Below, one piece after another: positions 29,203 to 38,891 of a DNA stretch of 64,000 nucleotides. Both the position numbers and the translations under genes were made by a program. Origin of the DNA: Rhynchopus euleeides. Taxonomy: Eukaryota; Euglenozoa; Diplonemea; Diplonemida; Diplonemidae. The notes under the pieces were generated by a model that saw nothing but the letters and a program-made list of their open reading frames with translations, had not been told where the DNA came from and did no database searches. The stretch is from positions 992,001 to 1,056,000 of the forward strand of contig OY723292.1 of the NCBI GenBank assembly GCA_963210315.1, given 5' to 3'. How positions within the stretch are numbered: position 1 is the stretch's first letter; the number at the start of each line of letters is the position of its first letter.

Positions 29203-29520
29203 GTGAATGATGATACGCTCACAGCCTTCAGGGCGATGCGAGGTGCCACCCTGAAGGTGGCCCTTGACCTCAAGGAGAGCGTCGGCCGAGGGGTCGACGA
29301 AAAGCTGAAGAAGGCGCTACTGGCACGGGATCCCGCGGGGTATACGGAGGTCACCGCCACACAGGCAACCTCCGCTGACAACGTCCAGGAGACGTTATCC
29401 GAGGGGATCACAACGGCACTAGAGATCTGTGTCACGGGATCCAGGCGCCCACTCTCCCTCGACGGTCTGGGGATTGTTGCTGGGTATGGTGTCGTTTCCT
29501 GCAGCTGCAAAAAAGCGTAG
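29203..29520 (+). CDS. Hypothetical 105-residue frame in element G
   Basis: Starts MNDDTLTAFRAMRG and ends SCSCKKA. Base composition is less extreme than in host genes. No recognisable domain. It could be a remnant of the element's own gene or a chance frame. Confidence 0.25.
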   Translation: MNDDTLTAFRAMRGATLKVALDLKESVGRGVDEKLKKALLARDPAGYTEVTATQATSADNVQETLSEGITTALEICVTGSRRPLSLDGLGIVAGYGVVSCSCKKA

Positions 29521-29540
29521 CAACCGTGCTTCCTTCTTCC

Positions 29541-29639
29541 TTAATGATGCGTTGACGCTTCCACCCGGGGGAGCTGAAGCAGGCACCGCTTAATGATGCG
29601 TTGACGCTTCCACCCGACGAGCTGAAGCAGGCACCGCGC
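29541..29639 (+). repeat. 49-bp tandem duplication
   Basis: Two adjacent copies of a unit starting TTAATGATGCGTTGACGCTT and ending AAGCAGGCACCGC. The GTTGACGCTTCC part also occurs inverted in the isolated fragment at about 33786-33836. Confidence 0.75.
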
Positions 29640-29831
29640 CAAAGGGCACCCCCAAAGAGACCTGCAAAGACTGCGTCGAAACCCGCACCGAAGGCTGCCA
29701 GCGCTGCAGCACCTGAAGAACCTGCAGCACCTGAAGCGCCTGCACCCTCACTGACCCCGGAACAGCAAGAACTCCTTGAGTTTGGGGACCCGGCAAAGAG
29801 ACAGAGAATGGCTGAGGGGACCAAAAAATGA
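29601..29831 (+). CDS. Hypothetical 76-residue Ala/Pro/Lys-rich frame in element G
   Basis: Starts MTLPPDELKQ with an Ala-Pro-Lys-rich middle, and ends EGTKK just before the inverted C-run block. No recognised function; may be the C-terminal end of an element protein. Confidence 0.25.
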   Translation: MTLPPDELKQAPRQRAPPKRPAKTASKPAPKAASAAAPEEPAAPEAPAPSLTPEQQELLEFGDPAKRQRMAEGTKK

Positions 29832-29902
29832 GACCCCCCCCCCCCCCCTTTCACTACGCACAAACTACGCAATATGGGGTCGTCAGGGGCACCATTATTA
29901 AC

Positions 29903-31128
29903 CCTCTTCGCATGCACGGTGGGGCTGTTACCGTCACGACTGCGTGCGGTGCTGGCCTTCTTCAGCGACGGCTTGATTCTCTCGCCATATCAGCAGTGAT
30001 CACCACCATCTGCTTCGCCTCTGCATCCTAAGCTTCTTCCCGCCGCCGCTGTGCGTCAGTCCCGACGTGTCGTCGGACTATGTCCGACGACTCCGAGGCT
30101 GTGTCCGCAGGGCTACTCATCCACAGCGTTGCATGTGGTGACATTTTTTGAGAGGGGGCCCGGTGCCTGGCTGAGGTGTGTGCGTTTCACCACAACCTCT
30201 CCCTCCCTCCTTCCCCCCCATTCCCGGCGTGATGCCTCTCCCACAGCGAGAGCCTCATCCCGCCACTTGTGCGCGACTTCAGCCTCGTGTTGGCTCACTC
30301 GTGTTTTATCGATACGGAGCCAGGGCCAGGGATGGTGCCCTGTGTCGTGCCCATGTCTTCCTACAGTACAGTGGGCATGCCGGCGGTTGTTGCCACCTTA
30401 AAACGCTACAGAGGCAAGCGCAAAGAGGGCACACACTCCTTCTGGCGCAGGCCAGTGAGTAGAGCTCAGTCGCCTCCTCCTCTTCGTGCCCTTCAACGGC
30501 CTCCGAATTTTGGAGTCTTATTTATGCAAGTCTTGCCGTACACCACGAAAATCCACGCTGGGGCAGTAGCCCGCCACACTCTCACCCTCACACCCTTGCC
30601 CTCACCACCTTGGCCTCTGCTGCTCTTTGAGTCCCCCACCCCCACCCCCACCCCCACCCCCACCCCCACCCCCACCCCCACCCCCACCCCCACCCCCACC
30701 CCCACCCCCACCCCCACCCCCACCCCCACCCCCACCCCCACCCCCACCCCCACCCCCACCCCCACCCCCACCCCCACCCCCCCTCCTGCGCGCTACGGAA
30801 ACACAATGACCACGCTCACCCCGACACAGCAACACCACCTTGTCACATTTCAACACTACTGTACTGCGGGCCCAACCACCGAGCCACTGGCAGACTACCC
30901 ACGACCCCCGATACCCCCGACCCCCATTGTGCAGAGCACAACCCTTGTGTTCTCATTTGCTGCGGCTCCTCACCTGAGGCCCGCCCACCCCACGCACACT
31001 CCACATCGCAAGAAGGTGCTGGGGGGATTGCCTTTCCTTTCGCTCTCGACATTCAGACCCACACACACACTCACCACAGTCAGGAGCGCTACCTACCACC
31101 CCCTCGTCGCTTGATCCGAACTCCAGCC
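29903..31128. other. Intergenic with possible stray exon and CCCCCA satellite
   Basis: A CTCTCCCACAG acceptor ends at 30246 and is followed by about 200 coding-like bases (to ~30449) reading ESLIPPLVRDFSLVLAHS and on. I cannot link it to a start or to other exons. The CCCCCA array follows. No confident gene. Confidence 0.35.
30633..30783 (+). repeat. (CCCCCA)n simple repeat, about 25 units
   Basis: Uninterrupted hexamer CCCCCA over about 150 bp. The complementary strand (TGGGGG)n should readily form G-quadruplexes. It is not one of the usual telomere repeats (TTAGGG, TTGGGG, TTTAGGG). Confidence 0.97.
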
Positions 31129-32715
31129 ATGGCCCGGTGTCGGCTGATCGGAGGGCTGGTGCTGCTGTGCGCAGCTTCTGTGTCGGGTCAATCTGCCGCC
31201 CACTCATACACCTGCGAGAAGTCTTTCGACGCCGCGATGGGGAAATTTAAGGGCAACCACCCGATGCACGCCGCCTTCAGCGAGGCGGGCCACCGCTTCG
31301 CCACAGGCATCGCACAGTGGGCACGCGAGGTCCTGGCGCTGAGCGAGGAGGAGGCACCTATGGCATTCGCTTATTACTCCAACAGCGGGGACACCCCTGT
31401 GGACTGCGGTAGCGTGTCGCTCCCGCCATACATCCAACATGGGGCCGGGGAGCAGCTCTGCAGCATGCTGGAGTGGGCTGCCGGTGTGGGCCACAAAGAC
31501 CTCGGGTCGTACCTCACCCGGGTCCTCAACACCGCATGCACCACCCTGCCCACGGGGTGCGAATCGCACAACGCCACCCTCGACTGGAACTCCACAGCCT
31601 CCCTTGTCCCCAACCTGGGCTACCGCGGCTACAGCATCATCGATGCGTGGCGCTCGTCCTGCCCCCACGGCGTCTACAACCCGGAGGGGCTGTGCGCCAC
31701 CATCCCCGAGCTTGAGAGGAGGAACGCAAACCCCGCGAACAGCCCCTTCTACGGGCTCAGCGGTGGCGGTGGCAGCGGGGCGGGTTTCGACCTCTTTTGC
31801 GTTGACGCAGCGGGTGTGCAGACGCGCCTCGTTGGAGGTGGTGGCGGCGGAGGGAGCGGCATGAACAGCCCCGAGCAGTGCATCCCCTTCCAGGCTGGGG
31901 GTGGCGGTGGCGGCGGCGTCGACGTCGGGCGCAACGCGTCGGACGACACCAACCCCTCCCTGGGGGCTGGGGCGGGTGGCGGCGTCGCCGGGTTCGGCAT
32001 GGGGCAGGACGGCACGGCAACACCCGAGCAGTTCTCCGCCAAGCTGGCAGGGCTTGCCACGGCGATGCGCGCCTGCCAGGCTGCGGGTGACAGCGTGGTC
32101 ATCCGCGGTGGCGGCGGGGGCGGCGGTGGGGTCGAGGCCTACCAGCCCTACAACATGTCGAACTGCTCTGCGGACCCGACACCCACCGACATCTCCGCCT
32201 TCGGCATCGGCTACGGCTTCCAGTTTGCCATCGGCGGGGGTGACCACGCCAGGCTGGAGCCCAACGCCTCGCCCGAGGAGGATGTCTACGTCGCATGCCC
32301 GAAGGGCGACGGCGCATGCCACAACTGCGTGACCCCGGAGACGGCTGCCCCGCCGACGTCGGCACCCGCCCCCCCGCAGAACCAGACGTATTGGAATGGG
32401 GTGAGCAATGCATTCCGCTGTGCCGATGCCTACGCCAGGGGGTTCTGCACCAAGGCAAAGACAGCCAGTGGGGCGTCATACGGAACGTACACCCACTATG
32501 GGGAGTGCAACTGCCCTGTGTCGCGGTATTACCTGTTCCAGCACCTGCCGGATGAGACGATGTGGGCGCATGTGAGGACCGGGGAGTGCACGTATCCCGA
32601 CCCGTCGCAGCCGGTGAGCCTTCCGGAGGTGTCGGTGGCGGACATCCACAGGCACCCTGGCTGGGTCCCGGAAACGCCTGCCGGGTGCAACCCGTTGGTG
32701 CCGGGGAGGAGGTGA
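31129..32715 (+). CDS. Glycine-rich, cysteine-containing secreted protein
   Basis: 528 residues, no intron. The N-terminus has a clear signal peptide (MARCRLIGGLVLLCAASVSG). The first ~200 residues contain regularly placed cysteines and N-glycosylation sites (NATL, NSTA). Residues ~205-340 alternate poly-Gly blocks with ordinary segments. The last ~120 residues are Cys- and aromatic-rich (FCTKAKT, ECNCPVSRYYLF). No membrane segment or enzyme motif is seen, so it is probably extracellular or wall-associated. An in-frame ATG 18 bases upstream would spoil the signal peptide only slightly; the chosen ATG has the better hydrophobic core. I do not recognise the family. Confidence 0.8.
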   Translation: MARCRLIGGLVLLCAASVSGQSAAHSYTCEKSFDAAMGKFKGNHPMHAAFSEAGHRFATGIAQWAREVLALSEEEAPMAFAYYSNSGDTPVDCGSVSLPPYIQHGAGEQLCSMLEWAAGVGHKDLGSYLTRVLNTACTTLPTGCESHNATLDWNSTASLVPNLGYRGYSIIDAWRSSCPHGVYNPEGLCATIPELERRNANPANSPFYGLSGGGGSGAGFDLFCVDAAGVQTRLVGGGGGGGSGMNSPEQCIPFQAGGGGGGGVDVGRNASDDTNPSLGAGAGGGVAGFGMGQDGTATPEQFSAKLAGLATAMRACQAAGDSVVIRGGGGGGGGVEAYQPYNMSNCSADPTPTDISAFGIGYGFQFAIGGGDHARLEPNASPEEDVYVACPKGDGACHNCVTPETAAPPTSAPAPPQNQTYWNGVSNAFRCADAYARGFCTKAKTASGASYGTYTHYGECNCPVSRYYLFQHLPDETMWAHVRTGECTYPDPSQPVSLPEVSVADIHRHPGWVPETPAGCNPLVPGRR

Positions 32716-34248
32716 GGCGTTGTGTGGGGAAACAGCGGAAATGCAACGGCAGGGGAGGTGGCGCTGCATTCCCCCTCCCCCCCCCCCCCCCCCCCGCTCC
32801 ACCCCCAAGCAAGCAAAGCAGGTGATTTCTTTTTGATCTAACTTCACAATTCTCGTTTCCCCCCCCTCGTCCCCTCGTCCCCCTCCCCCCGCCTTCATCT
32901 GTTCATGCAATTTTTAAGGCTTCTTTCCCGACTCTGACGCTTCCCCTCCAAACTCTGCTTTCCTCCCCTTCCCGGAAGACCCCCGACTGACAGCCCCTGG
33001 TGGTGTGTGCCAAAAGGAAAAGAAGCTGAATGGAAGTGCCGTTTCTTGACAGTAGGGTGGGGGTGTGGTGTGGAGGCGAGCTTCGCTCAATGCAGGAGCG
33101 CATATGTGTGCCCAGCCTTCTGACAGTTTTGTGCTATTTTCTTCCCTCCCCCTTTGAGAGTTGCGGTCACAACGCAGGAAAACTGTGCCCCCCGTGAGAA
33201 CATCACCGCGCAGCAGGTGTGTGTGTGTCTGTGAGGGTGTTCTCGCAATCGACAAGAACACCCCACCTCCTTTTGTGATGCACTCTCTGAACAAGATGAC
33301 ATTCCTCTGCCAACAATTCATGTGCCACACCGGCGCAGTCTTTTGGTGGAAGTGATCAATGCAACAACCATCTGTGAGGAAGACCCGAAAGACTGCTGCT
33401 GTATTTTGGGCACAAAACGGAAAAAGGGAGGGTGGTGCTCAACGAACTGGCACATCCCCCTCCACACCCCCCTTTGCCTCAAAAAGAAGTGAAGGAAGAG
33501 CGAAGAGGCTGGAACACAGGCCTGAAGATGACTGCCCTCAGCAGGCCGAGCTTCAGGGCTACAGCATGAGCCAGAACCAGAAGCAAAATATCAAAATCGG
33601 TGTATCCTCCCTGCTCTCGCACAACCCTCACACATCCACCACACCCGCCTTTTTTTTTGAGCACATTTATGATGCGTAAAAGTGTAGGAGTGCTTCCGAC
33701 GATCCTGTTCCTTTTCTGTGTGTCTAGCTATCTCGTGTTCACATGTGCTCCACACCCACATCAAAGCAGCAGGCTCTAGGGTGTTGGAAGCGTCAACGCA
33801 TCATTAAGGAAGAAGGAAGCACGGTTGCTACGCTTTTTTGTGCAATGGAAACCATCTCAACGTCTCCACCTTGGTGGCTGCAGTCTCTACCAAAGCTAGC
33901 CCAGCACATGCCCCTCACGCCCCCCCCCCCCCCCCTCTCGATTACTTTGGCGGCGTGTCCGCTGGCGTGCTGCTCCCCACTGAAGCTCCAGCCGAATGCA
34001 AACGTCAGCCAAAACAAAACGGCACACCTCTCTCCCCCGTCTCGCCCGCCCCTCCCCTCCCACCCCCCCTCTATGAACTGGCTGATTAGGCTGAACATGG
34101 AGGCCACCCCATCCCCCCCACAACGCCACAACCCCACAACCCGTACCCCCCCCTCTGGTGGGTGCATTGAAGGCTTCTGCCTCACCTTATATTGGGCGGG
34201 CGAAATCTTCGCAGGATTGAGCCCTTGATTGTAACGTGATTGTTACGT
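32716..34248. other. Intergenic with repeats
   Basis: C runs at 32777-32795 and 33919-33934. A palindromic repeat GGGTGTTCTCGCAATCGAC..GAACACCCC lies at 33236-33268. An isolated ~50-bp fragment of element G (about 33786-33836, inverted) is also present. No gene supported. Confidence 0.45.
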
Positions 34249-34250
34249 TA

Positions 34251-34724
34251 CTGGGGGGGGGGGGGGGGCAAATACAAGGGTATACTCTTCTATTCACCGT
34301 GCCAGCTTACGTAATTCAGGGTTTTCAAAAAATTGTTTTTTAGCTGAAAAGTAGTCTAGTATGCAAATACAAGAGTATATACTCTTGTATTTGCATACTA
34401 GAAATGTGGCCTCCGGGTGGGCCCTCATGGGGCAGCGGCGCCGAAGAGACAATACGAGCGTCCTCTTGGCCTTTCCCACCCCGAGGTGACTCCCACCCGA
34501 CCGTGACGACTCCAGACAGGAGGCCCACTGGCCTGGGGGAGGTCATTGGAAGTACAAAATATGATGAAAACCCCACAAAAGTTCTTCAAAAGTTTAGTAT
34601 GCAAATACAAGAGTATACTCTTGTATTTGCTCGGTGAACTTTTTAAAATCGCGATTTCTGGAGTACTCTTGTATTAGCATATACCCTTGTATTTGCATAT
34701 ACTCTTGTATTTGCCCCCCCCCAG
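34251..34724. mobile_element. TA-duplicating element D with palindromic subterminal motifs (474 bp)
   Basis: Ends CTGGGGG..GCAAATACAAG and CTTGTATTTGCCCCC..CCAG, flanked by TA (34249-34250 and 34725-34726). Inside are further copies of the GCAAATACAAGAGTATA / TATACTCTTGTATTTGC pair, forming palindromes at about 34360-34398 and 34594-34632. No reading frame. Confidence 0.8.
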
Positions 34725-34726
34725 TA

Positions 34727-36410
34727 ACAAAGTGATGGTTTGCAGCAGTGCCTCGATAGGGAACATATTGCATGAATACAATAGTCGACCCATCAACGGA
34801 AGCTCCACTACGGAACGAGCGCAGTGATACCTTTCGTTGCTGAAGGGCGATACATCCACACCCCTCACTGTATATGCAGATGCATTCCTCACTCGGGATT
34901 GCATTCAGAGCTGGCTGCTCGGTGTGTGCCGCACTGCTGCAAAATAGTAAATGTGTATAATACGATTCACGCGCGCGTGTGTGTGTGTGTGTCTGTTCAG
35001 TGGAAGTGTCCCATCAGAGCTCGCTTTCGGTGCAACCCCTCACACTGAACAGCAAAAAGAAATGACAACGTGTGTGCGTGTGTCACAAAACCCAGCCCCA
35101 TATCCCCACATCCCCCCACTCCACACCCCACCTCATCCCCACCCCAGCCCTCGAGTAAGAGACCCACCCGAGTGATTCAGCGCGACTTCCCGTGCTTCCC
35201 ACCTGTTGCATTGCCCGCTGCTAAGGCGGCGTGTGTCTGCCAATCTGTGGCTTCGAGCCGCTGGGGATGCGAGGGGCCTGCCGTTCCGCGCCACCCGGCG
35301 GTGCTACATGGGGCCACAGAGAGGGGCAGAAGGGTGTGCTGCAGTGTGGAAGCGCCACATGCGGGGAGAACCGCGGATTCGTTTTTGGGACGGCTCTCAT
35401 CGGCCTTGCTGCTTTAGTTTGCACCCCCACCCCCCCTCCCCACCCCAGACCCAGACCCGCACCCACCCGCCCAATCCCGACGGGTGGGAGGGGGGGGCTC
35501 TGCCTTCGCTTCCACTTTACGTTTCTGTTATTTACTGATATTTTTTTGTAAGTTCGGCGTAGCCAACTCAGGAAACTTTTCACCGTGCGGATCCTTGCGA
35601 ACACTTCACACGCCCGGCAGGCTGGTGGGGTGTTCTGCGTTCGAAGAACACAAACTGTCGTTGCTACCTTCTCTCTTGAGATTCACTCGGTTGCATTAGT
35701 TTTTTCCGCAAAAAGAAAAATGCCCCCATGCCTCGGGCGGAGAGAGAGAGGGCGCAGTGTTTCTGCGACGCTTTGCCTGCCGCTGCCGAAAGAGCTTCCT
35801 GCCCAGATGTGGTGTCGGGAAGGGGCAGGGCCACGCCCATCTCTGCATGCAGCAGCAGCGGCAGCGGAGGGGCGCTCTGTAGGGAGTCTGGCGGTTCTGT
35901 CGAACTGCGAGTCTGAACACCGGTGCCGGCACTGGAGTCGGTGTTCAATGGGTGTGTCATTGTCATGAAAGCTTGGCCTCGCTGAGGCAAGGGCTGCTGC
36001 ACTGGGAGGGCGGGGGTGGTGTGCCTCGCAGGGATAATGCGTTCGGCCTCTGTTGTGTGGGCTGAGCGGCGTGCCCTTGGGGGTGGTGTTGGGTAGCGTG
36101 GGGCATAACTATGTGCTCAGACCAGGAAGGGACAGCTCCTCTTGCTTCGGTGCAGTCTTGCCTTGTGGGAGCGACCGGTAGTCGGAACACGTCGGAGTGG
36201 AAGGGCGGCAGATAGAGAGGCACCACACAGCCCCCAGTGTGTCAGCGTCAGAGGTTTCCGGCCTTGTGTTGTTCATGGCATGGTTCTGCTTGGTTCATGT
36301 GTGGTGTCTTGGTCCACCGGAGCGCTGGGGAGGATGGGGTTTGCTCTGGTTAGAAGGCACCGGCCTGTCCTGCACACACAGCACACCCGCAGGTAACACA
36401 GCTCGCTACG
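34727..36410. other. Intergenic with dispersed repeats
   Basis: A GT microsatellite (34975-34993) is followed by a GAGCTCGCTTTCGGTGCAACC repeat (35016-35040). A repeat containing CACCGTGCGGATCCTTGC (35578-35595) is shared with 3241-3258 in the dynein intron, where flanking sequence is also similar. No gene supported; the right end is the leader of the repeat surface protein. Confidence 0.45.
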
Positions 36411-38891
36411 ATGGCACGTCTCGCGCTCCTCAGCATGCTGTGCACAGGCACGGTGGCGCAGTTTGCTAACATGACAGATGACCCGACCTACATGCGTGAG
36501 ACGATGACACCGCAGAACTCGACAACTGGTGTCAACACGAACGGGCCTGCCTACATGCGTGAGACTGCGGCTCCACAGAACACGACCGGCAGCGTCAAGA
36601 CCGATACCCCTGCCTACATGCGCGAGACGATGGTGCCCCGCACTCAGTCTCCCCAGTGGATGCGTGAGACTCGCTCGCCGCAGAACTCCACAACTGGTGT
36701 CAACACGAACGGGCCTGCTTACATGCGCGAGACTGAGGCGCCACAGAACATGACAAGCGACCTGACGTACAGCCCCGACTGGAACGAGACGATGGCACCC
36801 GAGAACTCGACAGCTGGTGTGAGCACAGACGGACCTGCCTACATGCGTGAGACGATGGCACCGCAGAACACGACCGGCAACATCAAGACCGAGACCCCTG
36901 CTTACATGCGTGAGACGATGGCGCCCCGCACTCAGCCCCCTCAGTGGATGCGTGAGACTCGTTCGCCGCAGAACACGACTGGGAACGTCAAGACTGAGAG
37001 CCCTGCTTGGATGCGTGAGACGATGGCACCTCAGAACACGACCGGTAACGTCAAGACTGAGACCCCTGCCTACATGCGTGAGACGATGGTGCCCCGCACT
37101 CAGTCCCCCCAGTGGATGCGTGAGACTCGCTCGCCGCAGAACTCGACTGGTAACGTGAAGACCGAGACCCCTGCTTACATGCGCGAGACGATGGCACCCC
37201 AGAACACAACCACCGGTGTGAACACGAACGGGCCTGCCTACATGCATGAGACGATGGCACCAACGACCGGCAACGTCAAGACCGAGACCCCTGCTTACGT
37301 GCAGGAGACGATGGCACCGCAGAACACGACTGGCAACGTGAAGACTGAGACCCCTGCTTACATGCGCGAGACGATGGTGCCCCGTACACAGTCTCCCCAG
37401 TGGATGCGTGAGACACGCTCGCCGCAGAACTCAACCACTGGTGTGCACACGAACGGGCCTGCCTACATGCGTGAGACGATGGCGCCGCAGAACTCGACCA
37501 CTGGTGTGAACACGAACGGGCCTGCCTACATGCGCGAGACGATGGTGCCCCGCACTCAGTCCCCCCAGTGGATGCGTGAGACTCGCTCGCCGCAGAACAC
37601 AACTGGCAATGTCAAGACCGAGAGGCCTGTATACATGCGTGAGACGATGGCGCCGCAGAACACGACAACTGGTGTGAACACGAACGGGCCTGCCTACATG
37701 CGTGAGACTGCAGCACCGACGACCGGCAACGTTAAGACCGAGACCCCTGCCTACATGCGTGAGACGATGGCACCGCAGAACTCGACCACTGGTGTCAACA
37801 CGAATGGGCCTGCTTACATGCGTGAGACTGCGGCACCACAGAACACGACTGGTAACGTGAAGACTGAGACCCCTGCGTACATGCGTGAGACGATGGCGCC
37901 GCAGAACTCGACCACAGGCGTCAACACGAACGGGCCTGCCTACATGCGTGAGACTGCGGCACCAGCGACCGGCAACGTGAAGACCGAGACCCCTGCTTAC
38001 ATGCGTGAGACAATGGCACCGCAGAACACGACTGGCAACGTCAAGACCGAGACCCCCGCCTACATGCGCGAGACGATGGTGCCCCGCACCCAGTCCCCTC
38101 AGTGGATGCGTGAGACTCGCTCGCCGCAGAACACGACTGGTAGCGTGAAGACCGAGACCCCTGCCAACATGCGTGAGACTGCAGCACCGACGACCGGCAA
38201 CGTTAAGACCGAGACCCCTGCTTACATGCGTGAGACTGCGGCACCACAGAACACGACTGGTAACGTGAAGACTGAGACCCCTGCGTACATGCGTGAGACG
38301 ATGGCGCCGCAGAACTCGACCACAGGCGTCAACACGAACGGGCCCGCTTACATGGGCGAGACGATGGCACCCGAGAACACCACGACTGGTGTGATGACGA
38401 ACGGTCCTGACTCTGTGTCGGAGACGATGGCACCTGAGAACACGACTGCTGGTGTGCAGACGAACGGGCCGGCGTCTGTGTCGGAGACGATGGCACCGAA
38501 GACGGACGTCGCGCGTTCGCTGTCGCCGCAGGGCACCACGCCGCCCGCCGTGCAGACGCAGGCACCCACAGGCACAGACGCAAACACCCCCGACATGAAC
38601 AGCACGGTCAACAGCACGGTCCCGCTGCCGCCCACACCCAGCGACGCACCTCGCAACGGTGCTGCCGGGACGGACGGGAGCGGGTCGGGCAGCTCCGGGC
38701 TGAGCATCGGTACCATCGTGGCGATTGTGGGTGCGGTGGTGGCAGCCCTCGGGGTGGTCGGGGCTGTGATCTTCTTCGCCGTGTTCAAGGGCGCTGCGTC
38801 TGCCGGTGCGGCCATCCCGCTGGACGAGATGGCGGAGCTGCTGCAGCTGGCGGACCCTGTGGACCCGGCGGCGAAGGCGACGATGCCGTGA
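36411..38891 (+). CDS. Mucin-like tandem-repeat surface protein, single-pass membrane
   Basis: 826 residues, no intron. Signal peptide at residues 1-17 (MARLALLSMLCTGTVAQ). The ectodomain is made of about 30 short modules of roughly 20-25 residues built from PAYMRETMAP, QNTTGNVKTET, QNSTTGVNTNG and VPRTQSPQWMRETRSP. These are packed with NTT/NST sequons and Thr/Ser/Pro, so heavy N- and O-glycosylation is likely. Then come a Thr/Pro stalk, a membrane segment (TIVAIVGAVVAALGVVGAVIF) and a ~35-residue cytoplasmic tail. A cell-surface coat or adhesion role is inferred from layout only. The repeats are nearly identical at DNA level, so copy number should vary between alleles, and assembly errors are possible. 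Confidence 0.9.
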   Translation: MARLALLSMLCTGTVAQFANMTDDPTYMRETMTPQNSTTGVNTNGPAYMRETAAPQNTTGSVKTDTPAYMRETMVPRTQSPQWMRETRSPQNSTTGVNTNGPAYMRETEAPQNMTSDLTYSPDWNETMAPENSTAGVSTDGPAYMRETMAPQNTTGNIKTETPAYMRETMAPRTQPPQWMRETRSPQNTTGNVKTESPAWMRETMAPQNTTGNVKTETPAYMRETMVPRTQSPQWMRETRSPQNSTGNVKTETPAYMRETMAPQNTTTGVNTNGPAYMHETMAPTTGNVKTETPAYVQETMAPQNTTGNVKTETPAYMRETMVPRTQSPQWMRETRSPQNSTTGVHTNGPAYMRETMAPQNSTTGVNTNGPAYMRETMVPRTQSPQWMRETRSPQNTTGNVKTERPVYMRETMAPQNTTTGVNTNGPAYMRETAAPTTGNVKTETPAYMRETMAPQNSTTGVNTNGPAYMRETAAPQNTTGNVKTETPAYMRETMAPQNSTTGVNTNGPAYMRETAAPATGNVKTETPAYMRETMAPQNTTGNVKTETPAYMRETMVPRTQSPQWMRETRSPQNTTGSVKTETPANMRETAAPTTGNVKTETPAYMRETAAPQNTTGNVKTETPAYMRETMAPQNSTTGVNTNGPAYMGETMAPENTTTGVMTNGPDSVSETMAPENTTAGVQTNGPASVSETMAPKTDVARSLSPQGTTPPAVQTQAPTGTDANTPDMNSTVNSTVPLPPTPSDAPRNGAAGTDGSGSGSSGLSIGTIVAIVGAVVAALGVVGAVIFFAVFKGAASAGAAIPLDEMAELLQLADPVDPAAKATMP
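36477..38400 (+). repeat. Coding tandem-repeat array of the surface protein
   Basis: About 1.9 kb of 57-75-bp coding units in mixed order (types TGNVKTETPAYMRET, TGVNTNGPAYMRET and RTQSPQWMRET). Three unit types are shuffled rather than strictly periodic, as expected from unequal exchange. Confidence 0.9.

Larger units (their letters stand above)
28014..29902. mobile_element. Element G: mobile element interrupted by the 869-bp TIR element
   Basis: The outer parts contain inverted blocks GGTGCCCCTGA (28023-28033) and TCAGGGGCACC (29883-29893). Further in are inverted blocks with a G run, TCTC, and TTTTTGGTCCCC (about 28950-28979 and 29816-29849). Between them, a 22-bp block beginning CACTACGCACAAAC occurs in direct, not inverted, orientation at both sides. 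The left copy is split by the 9-bp-duplicating element. Two short unrecognised frames lie inside (29203-29520 and 29601-29831). Boundaries are approximate. Confidence 0.5.

Noticed and set aside
30493-30809. Poly(Pro), poly(Gly) and Pro-Thr proteins across the CCCCCA array
   Set aside because: Open in several frames only because the hexamer contains no stop codon.
36477-38400. Possible CRISPR-like array
   Set aside because: The repeats are in-frame coding modules in a eukaryotic gene, without unique spacers.
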